A stretch of DNA of 64,000 bases. It comes from Pseudomonas silesiensis. GTDB lineage: Bacteria > Pseudomonadota > Gammaproteobacteria > Pseudomonadales > Pseudomonadaceae. The stretch is from contig NZ_CP014870.1 of assembly GCF_001661075.1 (NCBI RefSeq), positions 2,190,501 to 2,254,500 on the forward strand. Direction: 5' to 3'. Made by a program: the position numbers and the translations under genes. Positions 25,266-34,616 of this stretch are shown here, piece after piece. Numbering within the stretch: the stretch's first letter is position 1; every line of letters starts with the position of its first letter. The notes below the pieces were generated by a model. That model was not told the DNA's origin. It worked only from the letters and a program-made list of their open reading frames with translations, and ran no database searches.

Positions 25266-26480
25266 ATGAAAGCGTTGTCCGCCCTTGCTCCGGAAGTGCG
25301 GCAGTACTTGCTCGTCACGGGCAACTACTGGGCCTTCACCCTCACCGATGGCGCTTTGCGCATGTTGGTGGTGTTGCACTTTCACGCGTTGGGCTACAGC
25401 CCACTGCAAATCGCGGCGTTGTTTCTGTTCTATGAACTCTTTGGCGTGATCACCAATCTTGTGGGTGGCTACCTCGGCGCTCGGCTGGGTCTGAACCGAA
25501 CCATGAACATCGGGCTGGGCATCCAGGTCGCGGCGCTGTTGATGCTGACCGTGCCGGTCGCCTGGTTGACCATCCCGTGGGTGATGGGCGCTCAGGCGCT
25601 GTCGGGCATTGCCAAAGACCTGAACAAGATGAGTGCCAAAAGCTCCATCAAGCTTCTGGTTCCTGACGGGCAGCAGGGCAAGCTTTACCAGTGGGTAGCG
25701 ATCCTCACCGGCTCGAAGAACGCACTCAAGGGTGTCGGCTTTTTTCTCGGTGGAGCCTTGCTGGCATTGCTCGGCTTCAAAGGTGCCTTGCTGGTCATGG
25801 CGGGTGTCCTGGCGTTGATCTGGATCGGCAGCCTGATCCTGTTGAGCAAGGACCTGGGCAAAGCGAAAGCCAAGCCAAGGTTTCGCGACATCCTGTCCAA
25901 GAGCCGGGCGATCAATATCCTCTCGGCAGCGCGAATGTTCCTCTTCGGCGCCCGCGATGTCTGGTTTGTCGTGGCCTTGCCGGTGTACTTGAGCAGTGTG
26001 TTCGGCTGGGACTTCTGGGAGGTTGGCGGCTTTCTTGCAGCCTGGGTGATCGGCTACGGCATCGTGCAGTCCGTGGCGCCTGGCATCACGGGAAAGAAAC
26101 GTGGTCATGTACCGGATGGTCGCGCGGCATTTCTGTGGGCACTTGCACTGGCGGGTCTCCCGGCGGCGATCGCTCTCGGGCTGAACACCGAACTGTCGCC
26201 ACAGGTGGTGCTGCTCGGCGGGTTGATGGCTTTTGGTGCATTGTTCGCAGTGAACTCGTCGCTGCACAGCTACCTGATAGTGTCCTACGCCAAGGAAGAT
26301 GGCGTGTCGCTGGATGTGGGTTTTTACTACATGTCCAACGCCATGGGCCGCCTGATCGGCACGGTGCTCTCCGGCTGGGTTTATCAGGTGCATGGGCTGG
26401 GCGCGTGCTTATGGATATCGAGCGCATTCGTGCTGGTCGCTGCGTTGATTTCCATCGGGCTGCCGAGACATGCCGTGTAG
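25266..26480 (+). CDS. arsJ: Organoarsenical efflux MFS protein ArsJ
   Basis: 404 residues with about 11-12 membrane helices. Recognised by its family blocks: GNYWAFTLTDGALRMLVVLHF at the N-terminus, then LSGIAKDLNKMSAKSS and LFGARDVWFVVALPVYL. ArsJ exports 1-arseno-3-phosphoglycerate, which falls apart outside the cell, giving arsenate resistance. It is coupled to gap with a GAGGAG ribosome site. A terminator follows about 100 bp downstream. Confidence 0.93.
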   Translation: MKALSALAPEVRQYLLVTGNYWAFTLTDGALRMLVVLHFHALGYSPLQIAALFLFYELFGVITNLVGGYLGARLGLNRTMNIGLGIQVAALLMLTVPVAWLTIPWVMGAQALSGIAKDLNKMSAKSSIKLLVPDGQQGKLYQWVAILTGSKNALKGVGFFLGGALLALLGFKGALLVMAGVLALIWIGSLILLSKDLGKAKAKPRFRDILSKSRAINILSAARMFLFGARDVWFVVALPVYLSSVFGWDFWEVGGFLAAWVIGYGIVQSVAPGITGKKRGHVPDGRAAFLWALALAGLPAAIALGLNTELSPQVVLLGGLMAFGALFAVNSSLHSYLIVSYAKEDGVSLDVGFYYMSNAMGRLIGTVLSGWVYQVHGLGACLWISSAFVLVAALISIGLPRHAV

Positions 26481-26581
26481 CGCTGGCGGGTGTTTTATTG
26501 CCGCCCAATCCGCGGGCAAGAGCCTGAACCAGTGGGCTGACGAAGTGTTCGAACGTGCCTCGCACGCGTGATGCCAGACAG

Positions 26582-26608
26582 AAAAAAGCCCGCAAGGGCG
26601 GGCTCTTT
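26582..26608 (+). terminator. Rho-independent terminator after arsJ
   Basis: AGCCCGC at 26587-26593 pairs with GCGGGCT at 26598-26604 across a four-base loop, followed by a CTTTA tract. It lies about 105 bp after the arsJ stop codon. Confidence 0.8.
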
Positions 26609-26687
26609 ATTGGGGTCAAATCCTTTTGTACGCTCAATGTGCGCCTTGAGTTGTGAATGCCTTGTGAAAAGGGTGTCGCGAAAACGG

Positions 26688-26713
26688 AAAAACCCGGCAT
26701 CAGGCCGGGTTTT
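26688..26713 (-). terminator. Rho-independent terminator for the small gene at 26729
   Basis: AAAACCCGGC pairs with GCCGGGTTTT around ATCAG. On the minus strand it lies 15 bp beyond the stop codon of the small hypothetical gene. The stem also ends in Ts on the plus strand, so it could back up the arsJ terminator. Confidence 0.85.
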
Positions 26714-26728
26714 CTCAACAAGTGAGCA

Positions 26729-26998
26729 TTATTGCCCTGGCATTGTCCAGGATCCCAGCGTGTAGCCCTCCTGGTTCAACTTGGCGCGCACCTCTTCCAA
26801 CACGCTTTCCAGCTGCGCCGGGTCGGAATAGGCACTGCTTGGAATCTGCTTGCGACAAATACGCGTGCTGGCCCGGTCGACGACGGTCAGGCTCAGTTCG
26901 CCATTACCGTCTTGCGGAGCCCAGGCGATACATTGAAAAGGTTCGAATGCGTGACCCGCAATCAAAAGTGCTTCGTTGATGCGGAGCGGGGTGCTCAT
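26729..26998 (-). CDS. Conserved hypothetical small protein
   Basis: 89 residues from the ATG at 26998, which has AAGGAG about 10 bases before it; the longer frame upstream is not supported. It reads as a compact soluble protein with a central beta-rich half (ELSLTVVDRASTRICRKQI) and a C-terminal helix (LESVLEEVRAKLNQEG). I do not recognise a characterised family. It has its own terminator. Confidence 0.75.
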   Translation of the reverse strand: MSTPLRINEALLIAGHAFEPFQCIAWAPQDGNGELSLTVVDRASTRICRKQIPSSAYSDPAQLESVLEEVRAKLNQEGYTLGSWTMPGQ

Positions 26999-27350
26999 GG
27001 GGTCGTCTCTCCTTGTACCCAAACAAATGATGTGCATACGGTTGGGTGCTGATTTCTGCTTATTTTTTTTGTGCTGCAGGAAAGTAGATTGTTCGGTATC
27101 GAAGGGCCGCGCGGAAGTGTTTGAAGGTGACGTTCCCCTGTCCATCGGTGCCAGTTTGAGCCGGGCACGATCAACGGTCCGTCGACCAAAGCGTTGTTGC
27201 TGAAAACATCGAAGAATTGACTGCGTATCGCTGCTGGCATGCACGAAAAGGTGACCACGAAAAGGTGACGGATCTATTTTCGAAAAGGTGACGGATCTAT
27301 TTTTTCGCAGAGGTGACAACCACAGGCAGCCGCACCCATCCCGGACCTGC
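26999..27350. other. 352-bp gap with perfect 23-bp tandem repeat
   Basis: No gene is supported here. CGAAAAGGTGACGGATCTATTTT occurs twice in perfect tandem at 27258-27280 and 27281-27303. A shorter related copy (CGAAAAGGTGAC) lies at 27244. The remainder shows nothing recognisable. Confidence 0.65.
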
Positions 27351-28325
27351 CTATTGCGACAAGCGTTCCATGACCACTTGCAGCCGACCATCCCGATCGA
27401 GATGGTAGCGTTGTAGATCCTGCGCGAGGATCAACTGGCCCGTGAAACAGGCCGCTGCTTCCTCGTGGATATCGCCAATGAACGGGCTTTGCCCGGGATT
27501 GGATTGATAGCGCGCACTGAAGTGGGTAAGCACCAGGTTCGGTATACCCGCCGACTCGGCAAAGCGCGCGACGGCGGCGGCGCTGCTGTGGCCGTAACTC
27601 TCGCGGGTGCGATCAATCAATGACTGGCAGAAGGTGGCCTCGTGCACGAGCACGTCCGCGCCTGGAACCACCTTGGCCAGCAGGTCGGGGGTGTCGTTAT
27701 CGCCACAGATAATGAAGCGTTGTCCGGGTCGCGCCGGGCATAAATAGTCCTGCGCACGCAGCAGGCGTCCGGCATGCTCGACCTCACGTCCATGCGCCAG
27801 CTCACCCCAGATCGGGCCGCGAGGTATGCCTTCGGCTTCCAGGCGTTGCACATCCAGGCGCGGGTCAGGATTGGATTCGGCAAATAGGTAGCCATGAGAG
27901 GGAACACGATGAGACAGGGCAACGGTGTCGACCTGGACATGGCCGTTTCGCCAGCCATTCAAGGTTTCGCTTGCATGCAAGCGCACCTCGAAGGACAGGC
28001 ACGACCTGCTGGCGCTCAGGCTGAGGCGCACCCAGTCATGCAGCGCAACCGGCAACACGATATCGAGCGGTTCCAGGCGCCCCGACATGCCGGCCGTGGC
28101 GAGCAGCCCGGGTAAGCCGAAGCAATGATCGCCGTGTACATGGGTTATGAAGCACCCGCGAAGGTTTTTTAACGTCAAGGGTGTGCGTAGCAGTTGATGC
28201 TGGGTGGCTTCGCCGCAATCCACCAGGTACCAGCCCTTGCCTGAGGACTCGATGAGCGCGGTGCCACTCACATTTCGATTTCGGGTAGGGGCGCCTGCTG
28301 AAGTACCAAGAAATATGAGATCCAT
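27351..28325 (-). CDS. rnz: Ribonuclease Z
   Basis: 324 residues from the ATG at 28325, with AAGGA upstream. The metallo-beta-lactamase motif [14 protein letters not shown] is intact. The start [18 protein letters not shown] is the hallmark of tRNA 3'-processing RNase Z. Later metal ligands are in ICGDNDT and VLTHFSARY. It trims the 3' trailer of precursor tRNAs in the cytoplasm. It stands alone between short genes. Confidence 0.95.
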   Translation of the reverse strand: MDLIFLGTSAGAPTRNRNVSGTALIESSGKGWYLVDCGEATQHQLLRTPLTLKNLRGCFITHVHGDHCFGLPGLLATAGMSGRLEPLDIVLPVALHDWVRLSLSASRSCLSFEVRLHASETLNGWRNGHVQVDTVALSHRVPSHGYLFAESNPDPRLDVQRLEAEGIPRGPIWGELAHGREVEHAGRLLRAQDYLCPARPGQRFIICGDNDTPDLLAKVVPGADVLVHEATFCQSLIDRTRESYGHSSAAAVARFAESAGIPNLVLTHFSARYQSNPGQSPFIGDIHEEAAACFTGQLILAQDLQRYHLDRDGRLQVVMERLSQ

Positions 28326-28566
28326 GGCCGATCCTTCCTTCAGGCAGTTGATCTGACAAACAGCCAGAGGCACTGAAAAAAATCACGATTTCTACCTCCG
28401 GCATGCGTTCGACACCAGTGATATGAGTTTGGCTCTAAGTGACTTTCCGTCACTTTTTTTTCGCGTCTGCAGGCGGCGGGCCTGTTCCGTTTGTCGTATC
28501 GACGAGACGAAAACTTAGGGTGACGATCCAAAGTAAGTCACTATTTTTTGTCTCAGGAGATTGGCC

Positions 28567-28731
28567 ATGACCAAACGACAAGAAACCCATCACGGCTTTT
28601 CCGACGACCCGCAAAAAGTCAAAGAGGCGGGACGCAAAGGCGAGCCAAAGGCCAATGTAGCCATCGATAAGGCAGAGAAAGCCCGGATCGGTGGACAGCA
28701 CAGTCATGGAGGGACACGCGGAGAAAAATGA
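28567..28731 (+). CDS. KGG-repeat stress-type small protein
   Basis: 54 residues reading MTKRQETHHGFSDDPQKV and later EAGRKGEPKAN, ARIGGQHSHGG. These are the short KGG/general-stress repeats (G-F-x-x-D/S-P-x-K...AxxGG) also found in YciG. An AGGAG lies 6 bases before the ATG. It is very hydrophilic with no fixed fold predicted. Such proteins accumulate in stationary phase or on desiccation stress. The role here is by family only. Confidence 0.85.
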   Translation: MTKRQETHHGFSDDPQKVKEAGRKGEPKANVAIDKAEKARIGGQHSHGGTRGEK

Positions 28732-28789
28732 TCTCTGCTCGACCTGCTGACAGGCTCCAGTCAGCAGGTCGGTGGCCTCAAGACACGGC

Positions 28790-30223
28790 TCAGCCTTGCA
28801 GATACACCGCATGGGTATGGGTGTATTCATACAGCCCGTGCTTGCCATCCGCGCCGCCGATGCCTGACTTGCGCACGCCAGCGTGGAATCCTTGCATCGC
28901 TTCGAAGTTCTCGCGATTGACGTAGGTTTCGCCAAAATCCAGCTCGCGCATCGCTTGCAGGGTTTTGTTCAGGTCGCGGGTGTAGATCGACGAGGTCAGG
29001 CCATAGTCGCAGTCGTTGGCCAGGGCGATGGCTTCGTCGAGGTCGTCGATGATCTGGATCGGCAGCACCGGGCCGAAAATCTCTTCGCGCATGATCTCCA
29101 TGTCGGCACGGCAGCCGGCCAGCACCGTGGGCTGGAAGTGAAAGCCATTGGGCAGATCGGCAATCTCCCCGCCACTGATCAGACTCGCGCCCTGACTCAA
29201 CGCGGTGCGGACTTTACGATCGACGCTGTCCAGCCCCTGACGGTTGATCAGCGGGCCCATTTCGATATCCGGCTGGGCGATCGGATCACCGTAGCGGGTC
29301 GCGCTCATCGCCGCCGCGATGCGCTCGATAAACTGATCGGCGACCTTACGCTCGACGTACACCCGCTCGGCGCAATTGCACACTTGACCACTGTTGATGA
29401 TCCGCGAATCGCGGATGGCTTTTACCGCCAGGTCGAGGTCGGCATCCGCCAATACGATGGCCGGCGCCTTGCCGCCCAATTCCAGATTGAGCTTGGTGAT
29501 GTTCGGCGCCGCGGCGGCCATGATCCGCGAGCCGGTAGCGACACTGCCGGTAAAGCTGATCATGTCCACGCCCTTGTGCGCACTCAATGCCGCGCCGACT
29601 CGGCCGTCACCGCAGACCACGTTGAACACGCCGGCCGGCAGGTCGGTTTCGGCGACCAGTCGGGCGAATTCGAAGCAGTTGTTTGGCGTTTCTTCGCTGG
29701 GCTTGATCACGATGGTGTTGCCGGTCAGCAGTGCCGGGGCCATCTTGCGGGCGATCAGGAAGAACGGGAAATTCCACGGCAGAATCCCGGCGACCACGCC
29801 CAGGGGTTTGCGCAGCAGAAAGATGTTTTCGTTCTGGCGGTCGCTGGTGATGATTTCGCCTTCGATGCGCCGGGCCCATTCGGCCATGTAGTCGAGGTAG
29901 TCGGCGGTAAAGTTGACTTCGACTTCTGCAAGGCCACTGACCTTGCCTTGTTCCAGGGTGATGGTGCGCGCCAGGTGGGCGACGTTTTCCCGCAGCTTGG
30001 CGGCGATCCGCCGCAGATGCCCGGCGCGTTCGATCGCCGGTTTGCGCGACCAGTCTTTTTGCGCAGCGCGGGCGGCGGCGAGGGCGCGGTCGACGTCGTC
30101 GGCCGTCGACGCCGGGACCTTGGACAACAGGGCGCCAGTGGCCGGGTTGATCACGTCGAGATGGGCGGCGCTGGCCACGAATTGGCCGTTGATGAAGTTT
30201 TCGTAAACAGGCACGGACGACAT
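28790..30223 (-). CDS. Lactaldehyde dehydrogenase-type aldehyde dehydrogenase (AldA-like)
   Basis: 477 residues. It follows E. coli AldA closely: ILPWNFPFFLIARKMAPALLTGN, the base in LELGGKAP, the nucleophile in SGQVCNCAERVYV, and the ending SGIGGADGKHGLYEYTHTH. AldA oxidises L-lactaldehyde or glycolaldehyde to the acid with NAD. It lies 20 bp after an HpaI-type aldolase that would produce lactaldehyde from a 2-keto-3-deoxy sugar acid. It is the last gene of the rhamnonate-type operon. Confidence 0.9.
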   Translation of the reverse strand: MSSVPVYENFINGQFVASAAHLDVINPATGALLSKVPASTADDVDRALAAARAAQKDWSRKPAIERAGHLRRIAAKLRENVAHLARTITLEQGKVSGLAEVEVNFTADYLDYMAEWARRIEGEIITSDRQNENIFLLRKPLGVVAGILPWNFPFFLIARKMAPALLTGNTIVIKPSEETPNNCFEFARLVAETDLPAGVFNVVCGDGRVGAALSAHKGVDMISFTGSVATGSRIMAAAAPNITKLNLELGGKAPAIVLADADLDLAVKAIRDSRIINSGQVCNCAERVYVERKVADQFIERIAAAMSATRYGDPIAQPDIEMGPLINRQGLDSVDRKVRTALSQGASLISGGEIADLPNGFHFQPTVLAGCRADMEIMREEIFGPVLPIQIIDDLDEAIALANDCDYGLTSSIYTRDLNKTLQAMRELDFGETYVNRENFEAMQGFHAGVRKSGIGGADGKHGLYEYTHTHAVYLQG

Positions 30224-30243
30224 TGGGACAACTCCTGGGCTGA

Positions 30244-31044
30244 TCAGTAGGTGCGCGAGGGCGCTTGCTCGGTGGCGGGTGTGCGGTAGCGCGCGAGGGT
30301 GGCCGTGGCGCTTTGGCGCAGCAGGCTGATGTCGATGGCCACCGCAATGAACTGGCAGCCCCAGCCCTGATAGCGCCGCGCATCTTCTTCGTTGGGCGCG
30401 AGGATTCCACAGGCCTTGCCGGCCGCGAGGGTCGCTTTCACTGCATGTTGGATGCGCTCTTGAACCTCGGGATGACCCGGATTGCCGGCATGGCCCAGGC
30501 CAATGGACAAATCCGCCGGCCCGATGAATACCGCGTCGACGCCTTCGACGGCGGCAATCGCTTCGACGTTTTCAACACCCAAGCGCGATTCCACCTGAAC
30601 GATCAGGCACAACTGCTCATGGGCAGTGTTGAGGTAGTCGGGCACCGCATCCCAGCGCGTGGCGCGGGTCAGACCGCCGCCGACGCCGCGAATACCGTGG
30701 GGCGGGTAGCGCATGGCGCGCACCAGGGTGGCGGCTTGTTCGGCGGTTTCGACCATCGGGATCATCAGCGTCTGCGCGCCGATGTCCAGCAGTTGCTTGA
30801 TCAGGTTGGCGTCGCCGGTCACCGCCCGCACCACCGGGGTGGTGGAGTAGGGCGCCACCGCCTGCAATTGGGCGAGCACGCCGGGCACGGTGTTCGGCGC
30901 GTGTTCGCCGTCGATCAGCATCCAGTCGTAACCGGTGGTGGCGACGATCTCGGCGGCGTAGCCGGTGGCGAATCCGGCCCAGATACCATACTGGGTTGCG
31001 CGGTTGTTCAGCGCGGCTTTGAAAGCGTTGTGCGGCATGTTCAT
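30244..31044 (-). CDS. HpcH/HpaI-family 2-keto-3-deoxy sugar acid aldolase (RhmA-like)
   Basis: 266 residues from the ATG at 31044, with AAAGGA upstream. Class II pyruvate aldolase features are visible: WMLIDGEHAPN, the arginine in GIRGVGGGLTRATRW, QVESRLGVEN for the metal-binding glutamate, and FIGPADLSIGLG. It splits 2-keto-3-deoxy-L-rhamnonate or a similar acid into pyruvate and lactaldehyde. Its place between a rhamnonate dehydratase and AldA gives a three-step pathway. Confidence 0.9.
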   Translation of the reverse strand: MNMPHNAFKAALNNRATQYGIWAGFATGYAAEIVATTGYDWMLIDGEHAPNTVPGVLAQLQAVAPYSTTPVVRAVTGDANLIKQLLDIGAQTLMIPMVETAEQAATLVRAMRYPPHGIRGVGGGLTRATRWDAVPDYLNTAHEQLCLIVQVESRLGVENVEAIAAVEGVDAVFIGPADLSIGLGHAGNPGHPEVQERIQHAVKATLAAGKACGILAPNEEDARRYQGWGCQFIAVAIDISLLRQSATATLARYRTPATEQAPSRTY

Positions 31045-31058
31045 GACGGGGTCCTTTC

Positions 31059-32243
31059 TCAGCGGTTGTACGGCCGATGCAGTTGGCATTCCGGGTTCAG
31101 GGTCACGCCGAAGCCGGGCTGATCGAGCGCCGACAGGCGCATGCGGCCGTTCACCGGCACCGGTTCGCCGAGCAGTTGCGGGTGGAACATCGGCACCACT
31201 TCATCGGCCTTGGGCGCCATCATCAGGAATTCGGCGAACGGGCTGTTATGCCGGGTGGCGACAAAGTGATAGCTGTACACCGAAGAACCGTGGGGAATGA
31301 CCAGTGCGTTATGGGCGTCGGCCAGCGCCGAAATCTTCACCAGTTCGGTGATCCCGCCGCACCAGCCGACGTCCGGCTGGATGATGTCGCAGCAGCCCAT
31401 CTCCAGCAGCATGCGGAAGCCCCAACGGGTCGCTTCGTGTTCGCCGGTGGTGACCAGCATGCCTTTGGGCACGTTGTTGCGCAGCGCCGCGTAGCCCCAG
31501 TAATCGTCCGGCGGCAGCGCCTCTTCGATCCACTTCAAGCCATGTTCGTGAGCACCGACCGCCAATTTGGTGGCGTAGTTGAGGTCCAGGCTCATCCAGC
31601 AATCGAGCATCAGCCAGAAGTCCGGGCCGACCCGCTCGCGCATGGTCGCCAGTTCTTCGAGGTTCTTGCGCAGGCCTTCTTCACCTTCGGCCGGGCCATG
31701 GTGCAACGGCATCTTGCCACCGATGAAACCCATTTTCTGTGCCAGGTCCGGACGGGCGCCGGTGGCATAGAACTGCAATTCGTCGCGCACCGCACCGCCG
31801 AGCAGCTGATGCACGGGCTCCTGGCGGATCTTCCCGAGCAAGTCCCAGAGCGCCAGGTCGACGCCGGAGATCGTGTTGATGACGATGCCTTTGCGCCCGT
31901 AATACAGGGTCGACTGGTACATCTGATCCCAGATGCGCTCGATGTCGGTGACTTTGGCGCCTTCCAGGAAACGCGCCAGGTGCTTCTCGACGATGTAGGC
32001 AGCCGGTTCGCCACCGGTGGTCACGGCAAAACCGACGGTGCCATCGCTGGCTTCGATCTCGACCACCAGGGTCCCGAGCACGTTGATGCCGAAGGTGCGG
32101 CGGCTCTGGCGGTACTCGGGGTATTTGCTCATCGGCGTGGCGATGTGATCGTCGATCCAGTGGCCGTCCGCCTGATCGTGATAATCCGCGCCGCCGCCTC
32201 GCAGAGTGAAGGCGCGGACGTGCTTAATGGTTGGAATGCCCAT
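31059..32243 (-). CDS. rhmD: L-rhamnonate dehydratase (enolase superfamily)
   Basis: 394 residues. The N-terminal capping domain includes [12 protein letters not shown]. The barrel carries the metal ligands in [24 protein letters not shown] and [11 protein letters not shown]. The catalytic histidine is in [12 protein letters not shown]. These match RhmD, which dehydrates L-rhamnonate (and L-lyxonate or L-mannonate weakly) to a 2-keto-3-deoxy acid. It lies 14 bp before the aldolase and 18 bp after the MFS gene. Substrate confidence is good because the downstream aldolase and lactaldehyde dehydrogenase complete the route. Confidence 0.9.
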   Translation of the reverse strand: MGIPTIKHVRAFTLRGGGADYHDQADGHWIDDHIATPMSKYPEYRQSRRTFGINVLGTLVVEIEASDGTVGFAVTTGGEPAAYIVEKHLARFLEGAKVTDIERIWDQMYQSTLYYGRKGIVINTISGVDLALWDLLGKIRQEPVHQLLGGAVRDELQFYATGARPDLAQKMGFIGGKMPLHHGPAEGEEGLRKNLEELATMRERVGPDFWLMLDCWMSLDLNYATKLAVGAHEHGLKWIEEALPPDDYWGYAALRNNVPKGMLVTTGEHEATRWGFRMLLEMGCCDIIQPDVGWCGGITELVKISALADAHNALVIPHGSSVYSYHFVATRHNSPFAEFLMMAPKADEVVPMFHPQLLGEPVPVNGRMRLSALDQPGFGVTLNPECQLHRPYNR

Positions 32244-32261
32244 GGTGTGACTCCTCAGGTA

Positions 32262-33557
32262 TTAAATGGTGGCCGGTTTTTTGGCAGCGCTCGGAATGGG
32301 CGAGCGGATGCCCAGGACCAGCAACGCGGCGATGACGGTGGTAGCGGAAAGCAGGTAGAGACCGGCGGCCGGTGAATGGAAGGCGCCTTCGGCCCAGTTC
32401 TTCAGCACCGGGGCGATGAAACCGCCAAGGGCACCGAACGAGTTGATCAGGGCGATCCCGGCCGCCGCGGCGCTGCCGGCGAGGTAGCTGGAGGGGAATG
32501 TCCAGAACACCGGTTGCACGGCGATGAAGCCGGAGGCGGCGAAGCACAGGGCGATGATGCCCAGGAACGGGCTGCTGAAGGTCACCGAGCAGGCGATCCC
32601 GGCCGCCGACATCAGCAAAGTCAGGCACGCCGTGCGGCGTCGTTCGCCGGTGCGGTCGCTGTAGCCGGGGATCAGGTAGGCGGCGACGATCGCGCAGATC
32701 CATGGAATCGCCGTGACCAGTCCGACCATCAACCCGACCTTGGTGCCGAGCAAGCCGCCGACCTGGGTAGGCAGGTAAAACACCACGCCGTAGACGCTGG
32801 CCTGGATCAGCAGGTAGATCAGGCACAGGTACAGCACCGAGGGTTGGCACAACACGTTGAGCAGGCTGCGGCCGTGATTTTGTTTATGGCTGTCTTCCTG
32901 GTCGAGCAGGGTCTTGATCTGCAAGCGTTCTTCAGCGGTCAGCCACTTGGCGTCAGCCGGGCGATTGTCCAGGTACCAATAGGCCCAGATGCCCACGGCC
33001 GTCGCCATCAGACCTTCCACTGCAAACAGCCATTGCCAGCCATGGAAACCGGCGAAGCCATCCATTTCCAGGAGCAGGCCCGACAGCGGGCTGCCGAAAA
33101 TGAACGCCAGTGGCGCGCCGAAGTAGAAGAACCCCATGGCCTTGCCGCGCACCGCGTTGGGGAACCAGTAGGTGAGGTAAAGGATGACGCCCGGGAAGAA
33201 GCCGGCTTCGGCCACGCCCAGCAAGAAGCGCAGGACGTAGAAAGTGGTTTCGTTGTGGGCGAAAACCATGGCCGCGGACACCAGGCCCCAGGTGACCATG
33301 ATGCGGCACATCCACAGGCGGGCGCCGACGCGGTGCAGGATCAGGTTGCTCGGCACTTCGAGCAGCGCATAGCCGACGAAGAACACCCCGGCGCCGAAGG
33401 CGAAGGCGGCGTCACTGATGCCGGTGTCGGCTTGAAAGGCTTGCTTGGCGAACCCGACGTTGGCGCGGTCGAGGAAGGCCATGATGTACATCAGCAGGAG
33501 AAACGGGAGGAGCCGCCAGGAAATTTTGGCGAGCAGAGGCGCGGGTAGAGTCTTCAT
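32262..33557 (-). CDS. MFS transporter for a sugar acid (RhmT-like)
   Basis: 431 residues from the ATG at 33557, with AAAGGAAA upstream. Twelve hydrophobic segments and the ACS-branch opening YIMAFLDRANVGFAKQAF and EVPSNLILHRVGAR. It is the first gene of the rhamnonate-type operon and the likely importer of its substrate. It resembles the organic acid carrier at 19136 in overall layout but is not a recent duplicate. Confidence 0.9.
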   Translation of the reverse strand: MKTLPAPLLAKISWRLLPFLLLMYIMAFLDRANVGFAKQAFQADTGISDAAFAFGAGVFFVGYALLEVPSNLILHRVGARLWMCRIMVTWGLVSAAMVFAHNETTFYVLRFLLGVAEAGFFPGVILYLTYWFPNAVRGKAMGFFYFGAPLAFIFGSPLSGLLLEMDGFAGFHGWQWLFAVEGLMATAVGIWAYWYLDNRPADAKWLTAEERLQIKTLLDQEDSHKQNHGRSLLNVLCQPSVLYLCLIYLLIQASVYGVVFYLPTQVGGLLGTKVGLMVGLVTAIPWICAIVAAYLIPGYSDRTGERRRTACLTLLMSAAGIACSVTFSSPFLGIIALCFAASGFIAVQPVFWTFPSSYLAGSAAAAGIALINSFGALGGFIAPVLKNWAEGAFHSPAAGLYLLSATTVIAALLVLGIRSPIPSAAKKPATI

Positions 33558-33648
33558 CGCAGTTTTCCTTTGGTAGGGCATTTGTTCTTATGGGAAAGAC
33601 TGTACGACCGCGGATCTATGCGTTACAAATCGAATTTAGCTTACAACT

Positions 33649-33665
33649 GATACCCTGAAGGTATC
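33649..33665. promoter_or_regulatory. LysR-type operator candidate
   Basis: GATACC-CTGAA-GGTATC is a perfect six-base dyad 18 bp before the LysR start codon, in the shared divergent promoter of the rhamnonate-type operon. TTACAA is also repeated at 33623 and 33641. The dyad fits the T-N11-A form bound by LysR regulators. Confidence 0.55.
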
Positions 33666-33683
33666 GATAAAGAAGGCTCGCCA

Positions 33684-34616
33684 ATGCCCACGCCGACCAT
33701 CTCCCGCAGCCTGCTCAACCGCCTGCGCTACAAGCATTTGCATATGCTGGTGGCACTGAGCACCAGTCAGAACCTGCACCGCGCCTCCCAGACCCTGAGC
33801 ATGTCGCAGCCGGCGGCAACCCGCATGCTGCATGAGATCGAGGACATGTTCGGCTGCGATCTGTTCGAACGCCTGCCGCGCGGGATGCGGCCAACGGCGC
33901 TGGGCAGTGAGTTGATCCGTTTCGCCGAGTCAGCGATCAGTGGTCTCGATCGTTGCGCCGAAGACCTGATCGCACGGCAGCAGGGTGGTTTCGGCTACCT
34001 TTCCATCGGCACCATCATGGGCGCCGCGCCGGACCTGGTGATGGACTCGATTGCCGAAATCAAGGCGCTCAATCCGCAACTGCGCATTCGCATCATGGGC
34101 GACACCAGCGATCAGGTGATCCAGTTGCTGGAGCAGGGCCGCATCGATCTGGCCATCGCCCGGCGCAATGCCGCCACCGACAGCGAACATTACGATTTCG
34201 AACAGCTGGGCAACGAACGCCTGCTGGTCGTGGTGCACGCCGGTCATCCCCTGGCCCGCCGCAAAAAACTGGAACTGTCGGAACTGGTCAGCGGCTGGCC
34301 GTGGATCCTGCAACCGGAAACCAGCCCGGCGCGGATTGGTCTGGACCAGGCGTTGCAGCGCCTGGCCCTGCCGTTGCCGGCGGACATCATTGAATGCAGC
34401 TCGGTGTATTCGATGCAGCAGTTGATTCAACTGACCGACGCGATCATGGTGCTCTCGGAAACCGCGTTGCGCGACTACCTGAAAATGGGCCTGGTAGTGG
34501 CGCTCCCGGTAGAACTCGACGTACAACTGGCGCCGTTCGGATTGCTGCTACGCAAGGGCGAGCACATCAGTCGAGAGTTGGGTCTGTTCATCGATTTGCT
34601 GCGCAAGCGGCGTTAG
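33684..34616 (+). CDS. LysR-family regulator of the rhamnonate-type operon
   Basis: 310 residues. The HTH is at about residues 16-75 (LVALSTSQNLHRASQTLSMSQPAATRML), and the effector domain follows with GYLSIGTIMGAAPDLV. It belongs to the GbpR-like group that controls sugar-acid genes. It is divergent from the MFS-RhmD-aldolase-AldA operon. Its stop overlaps the convergent small gene by 4 bp. Confidence 0.9.
   Translation: MPTPTISRSLLNRLRYKHLHMLVALSTSQNLHRASQTLSMSQPAATRMLHEIEDMFGCDLFERLPRGMRPTALGSELIRFAESAISGLDRCAEDLIARQQGGFGYLSIGTIMGAAPDLVMDSIAEIKALNPQLRIRIMGDTSDQVIQLLEQGRIDLAIARRNAATDSEHYDFEQLGNERLLVVVHAGHPLARRKKLELSELVSGWPWILQPETSPARIGLDQALQRLALPLPADIIECSSVYSMQQLIQLTDAIMVLSETALRDYLKMGLVVALPVELDVQLAPFGLLLRKGEHISRELGLFIDLLRKRR

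Noticed and set aside
25122..26393. 423-residue minus-strand frame over arsJ
   Set aside because: Antisense shadow with biased composition and no motifs.
28340..28531. 63-residue minus-strand frame upstream of rnz
   Set aside because: No ribosome site, no motif, and composition typical of non-coding DNA.
28883..30250. 455-residue plus-strand frame over the AldA-like gene
   Set aside because: Antisense shadow; the minus strand encodes complete ALDH motifs.
31077..32375. 432-residue plus-strand frame over rhmD
   Set aside because: Antisense shadow of an enolase-superfamily gene whose active-site residues are all present.
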